Of a DNA stretch of 40,001 bases, positions 37,610-40,001 are shown piece after piece. The notes under the pieces were generated by a model. It was given only the letters and a program-made list of their open reading frames with translations, was not told the DNA's origin and ran no database searches. The DNA is from Hassallia byssoidea VB512170 (GTDB lineage Bacteria; Cyanobacteriota; Cyanobacteriia; Cyanobacteriales; Nostocaceae): assembly GCF_000817785.2 (NCBI RefSeq), contig NZ_JTCM02000059.1:1-40001 (forward strand). The letters are read 5' to 3'. The first letter of the stretch is position 1; each line of letters opens with the position of its first letter. The translations under genes were made by a program, and so were the position numbers.

Positions 37610-38044
37610 ATGCGCTTACTACACACAATGTTACGCGTCGGCAACCTCGAAGAATCCTTGAAATTTTATTGCGATGTTCTGGGAATGAAATTATTGCGAC
37701 GAAAAGATTATCCAGGTGGAGAATTTACCCTCGCTTTTGTCGGTTACGGTGACGAATCAGACAATACAGTGCTAGAACTAACCTACAACTGGGGTGTTGA
37801 AAAATATGACCTAGGTAATGCTTACGGTCACATTGCCTTAGGAGTCGATGATATTTACTCTACCTGTGACGAAATCAGAAATACTGGCGCGAAAGTAGTC
37901 CGGGAACCAGGACCGATGAAACACGGTTCAACGGTAATTGCTTTTGTAGAAGATCCAGATGGGTACAAAGTAGAACTTATTCAACTTGGTACACAGGGTT
38001 CAAATGCCAAACAGGAGTCACAAGAAAAACTTGTAACTCAGTAA
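37610..38044 (+). CDS. gloA: Lactoylglutathione lyase (glyoxalase I)
   Basis: Detoxifies methylglyoxal as its glutathione hemithioacetal. 144 residues, starting [20 protein letters not shown]. Metal ligands can be placed as H5, the Glu in [11 protein letters not shown], the His in [11 protein letters not shown], and the Glu in GYKVELIQ. The size and order are those of the bacterial Ni-dependent enzyme. The last 20 residues after VELIQLG are a variable tail. Its stop is 16 bp before the start chosen for the porin gene; they may be co-transcribed. Confidence 0.94.
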   Translation: MRLLHTMLRVGNLEESLKFYCDVLGMKLLRRKDYPGGEFTLAFVGYGDESDNTVLELTYNWGVEKYDLGNAYGHIALGVDDIYSTCDEIRNTGAKVVREPGPMKHGSTVIAFVEDPDGYKVELIQLGTQGSNAKQESQEKLVTQ

Positions 38045-38060
38045 TTATGTTGTTACATAG

Positions 38061-39869
38061 GTGAGATTTCGCGTGAAGCAATGTCTGCGGCAAAGAATTT
38101 ATTCTCAAAAGTTGTCTTCCGAGAACTTAGTTGGTTGCAAAACTATCAGCAACCGACAATATAAACTCGTAGTAAGCGCTTTAGCGCTTATTTTAGGCAC
38201 TAAAGTGCCTACTACGAGTAAGTCCTATTGGATTGTAGCGGTAAGTATTATCACGACATTTGTCCAGACATGCTTGCCATTAAAAGCACAGATGAATATT
38301 GAAGGGGAGACTCCTTGGAGACAAGGGGACAAGGAGACAAGGGGACAAGGAGACAAGGGGGACAATTTTTTTCTATTCCCAATGCCCGATGCCCATTGCC
38401 CAATTCCCATTGCCCAATTCCCAATTGTCAATCAAGTAGCGAATAAATCTGTTAATGTGGACGCGGATTCTGAGTTTTTAACTCCGCAAACTTCGGTTTC
38501 TCAATTGTCTGATGTTCAACCGACAGATTGGGCTTATCAGGCATTACGATCGCTTATGGAACGCTATAATGTTATCTCTGGTTTTCCTGATAACACCTTT
38601 AAAGGCAATCGTCCTCTCAGCCGTTATGAATTTGCCGCAGGTTTAGCGGCTACTTTAGATAAAGTTGAAGGCTTGATTGCGGAGGCGATCGGCGATCAAT
38701 ACATTCAAGAAGATATTATCACCTTACGACGGTTGCAAAAAGAATATCGCTCTGCTTTGGATGATTTACAAAAACGTGTCAACACAACAACCATAAGCGC
38801 AAATTATCTCGAAGCACATCAATTTTCTACCACAACAAAGCTCAATGGTCAATTAATTTTTGCCCCCACCAGCGGTAGTCATGCCAGCACTACCATAGTC
38901 GCTCGTTCGCGGTTAAATCTCAATACCAGCTTTAACGAAAAAGATTTACTCGTCACTCAGTTAGAATCTGGTAACAATGGCGGTGATGCGATTAATTTGG
39001 CACAAAAGGAAAATTCTAATAATGTGGCAAACAGCGGCTTTATCGGGAATTATGGAGGACTCGATTACACTAACGTAGACAAAAACTTGCATCTGAGGCG
39101 ATTATACTACTCGTTTCGTCCTTCGCCAGATTTAGCTGTAAGCGTTGGGGCAAAAATGCTGCCACGGGATTTTATAGATCGTAACAGATACGCTAACAAC
39201 GAAGCGGTTGATTTTAGTTCCACCTTTTTTATTAATAATCCTCTGATTGTTCAAAATGAAATAGATCGAGAAGGTGGTGCAGGTGCAGCGATCGCATGGC
39301 AACCAAAAAATAGCAAATTCACCGTGCGATCGCTTTACATCGCTGCCAACGCTAATGAATTCAATTCAACTACAGACAAAGGCTTATTTGGCGATCGCCA
39401 TCAAGCCAGTGTCGAAGTAGAATATTCCCCAAGTCCGCGCTTCGCATTTCGGCTACAATATACTAATGCCGAAATTAACAATACTGATATTAATGCCTTT
39501 GGTGTCAATGCCGAATATACCTTAAATCGCAACACCGGAATTTTTACCCGTTTGGGAGTCGGTAACTATCAAGGATTTAACACTGCCATCAACCAAAATA
39601 TAGATTTACATCCTTTGAGTTGGGCTGTTGGTGTCGGTTTGCGTAACTTCGTTCTTCCCGGAACCGTTGCTGGTGTAGCGATCGGTCAACCTTTCGTAGC
39701 TGAGGATTTTGGTAACGCTACCCAAACCAACTTCGAGGCGTTCTACAATCTACAATTAAGCGACAATATCAGTATTACCCCTATACTATCCCTAGTCAGC
39801 AACCCTAATAACGATAGCTCCAACAGCACCATCTGGCAAAGTACACTCAGAACGGTGTTTTCGTTTTAG
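38061..39869 (+). CDS. SLH-domain outer-membrane porin (OprB/iron-uptake porin type)
   Basis: 602 residues. A hydrophobic signal segment lies at about 53-75 (YWIVAVSIITTFVQTCLPLKAQ), unusually far from the start. After it comes low-complexity sequence, then an SLH domain (LSDVQPTDWAYQALRSLMERY, ISGFPDNTF, PLSRYEFAAGLA), a coiled-coil stretch (QEDIITLRRLQKEYRSALDDLQKRV), and a beta-barrel ending in F (TLRTVFSF), as in cyanobacterial OprB porins. It should anchor to peptidoglycan and form an outer-membrane channel. Two repeats lie in the N-terminal part, at 38166-38218 and 38315-38430. The GTG start at 38061 has no good ribosome site; GTG 38073 is an alternative. Confidence 0.85.
   Translation: MRFRVKQCLRQRIYSQKLSSENLVGCKTISNRQYKLVVSALALILGTKVPTTSKSYWIVAVSIITTFVQTCLPLKAQMNIEGETPWRQGDKETRGQGDKGDNFFLFPMPDAHCPIPIAQFPIVNQVANKSVNVDADSEFLTPQTSVSQLSDVQPTDWAYQALRSLMERYNVISGFPDNTFKGNRPLSRYEFAAGLAATLDKVEGLIAEAIGDQYIQEDIITLRRLQKEYRSALDDLQKRVNTTTISANYLEAHQFSTTTKLNGQLIFAPTSGSHASTTIVARSRLNLNTSFNEKDLLVTQLESGNNGGDAINLAQKENSNNVANSGFIGNYGGLDYTNVDKNLHLRRLYYSFRPSPDLAVSVGAKMLPRDFIDRNRYANNEAVDFSSTFFINNPLIVQNEIDREGGAGAAIAWQPKNSKFTVRSLYIAANANEFNSTTDKGLFGDRHQASVEVEYSPSPRFAFRLQYTNAEINNTDINAFGVNAEYTLNRNTGIFTRLGVGNYQGFNTAINQNIDLHPLSWAVGVGLRNFVLPGTVAGVAIGQPFVAEDFGNATQTNFEAFYNLQLSDNISITPILSLVSNPNNDSSNSTIWQSTLRTVFSF
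38166..38218. repeat. 53-bp palindromic element inside the porin gene
   Basis: Perfect 9-bp inverted ends ctcgtagta / tactacgag enclose two hairpins: taagcgctttagcgctta and ggcactaaagtgcc. It encodes the stretch before the signal segment of the porin. Confidence 0.85.
38315..38430. repeat. Tandem repeats inside the porin gene
   Basis: Units of ggagacaaggggacaa, then caatgcc/caattcc heptamers, are read in frame as QGDKETRGQGDKGD and PMPDAHCPIPIAQFP between signal peptide and SLH domain. Confidence 0.85.
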
Positions 39870-39879
39870 ATTAGGTTAG

Positions 39880-40001
39880 GGGGATTGGGTAATGGGTAAT
39901 GGGTAATGGGGAATGGGGAATTTTATGAGGGGAAAAGGTTAAAGGGGAAAGGGTAAAGGTATGGAAATAAAGAGTTATTTAAATAACTCATTAGATATTT
40001 T
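39880..40001. repeat. gggtaat heptamer repeats at the window edge
   Basis: Four or more gggtaat/ggggaat units at 39886-39920, then aaaggggaaag-type units. The sequence to the end is AT-rich and shows no gene. Confidence 0.85.

Overview
The window is chromosomal DNA from a filamentous, probably heterocyst-forming type of cyanobacterium (Nostoc/Calothrix/Fischerella-like). The grounds are very frequent HIP1 octamers (gcgatcgc), abundant heptameric short tandem repeats of the gggtaat/ggattttg kind between and inside genes, several families of dispersed palindromic repeats, and typical cyanobacterial housekeeping genes (ribBA fusion, SLH-OprB porin, carotenoid oxygenase). The genus is an inference, not a match.

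Layout. 1-3.1 kb: a response regulator cut by the window edge, era (both minus) and pfkA (plus). 3.4-10.8 kb: first accessory island, a compact plus-strand operon coding for a PD-(D/E)xK nuclease with a helix-turn-helix and zinc ribbon, a DinG/XPD-like Fe-S helicase, and a large protein that I identify as a prokaryotic PIWI-RE (pPIWI-RE) Argonaute relative. The PIWI-RE reading frame is split in two at a run of 18 A. 10.9-16 kb: an aspartoacylase-type peptidase, a histidine phosphatase, a carotenoid oxygenase, a PIN-domain toxin-antitoxin pair and a membrane zinc-ribbon protein. 16.1-25.7 kb: second accessory island with a Uma2-type nuclease, a PLD-SNF2 helicase, a DUF1016 PD-(D/E)xK nuclease and an Eco57I-like N6-adenine methyltransferase, which together look like a non-standard restriction-modification type defence module. 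25.7-40 kb: metH, an amidase, a Uma2 gene, ribBA with a coupled small gene, argC, eno, a periplasmic DUF2092-like protein, gloA and an SLH porin.

The most notable structural observation is that both islands are built the same way. Each lies against the 3' end of a minus-strand gene (aspartoacylase gene; metH), and at the far, left side of each island there is a degenerate copy, about 45-55 bp and about 80% identical, of that same gene's last codons in direct orientation (near 3160-3200 and 16147-16201). This looks like old attachment-site-style integration into 3' ends of protein genes, although no integrase is present in either island.

The pPIWI-RE operon is the best candidate for a little-characterised biological system. 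Its nuclease gene apparently starts at an AUU codon, nuclease and helicase overlap by ATGA, and the PIWI-RE gene needs a one-base slip at the A18 tract to give one protein of about 970 residues. Elsewhere, intergenic repeats have entered coding sequence (metH twice, the porin twice, the methyltransferase C-terminus), and a 112-bp miniature element with an 8-bp target duplication sits exactly at the start of the PLD-SNF2 helicase gene.
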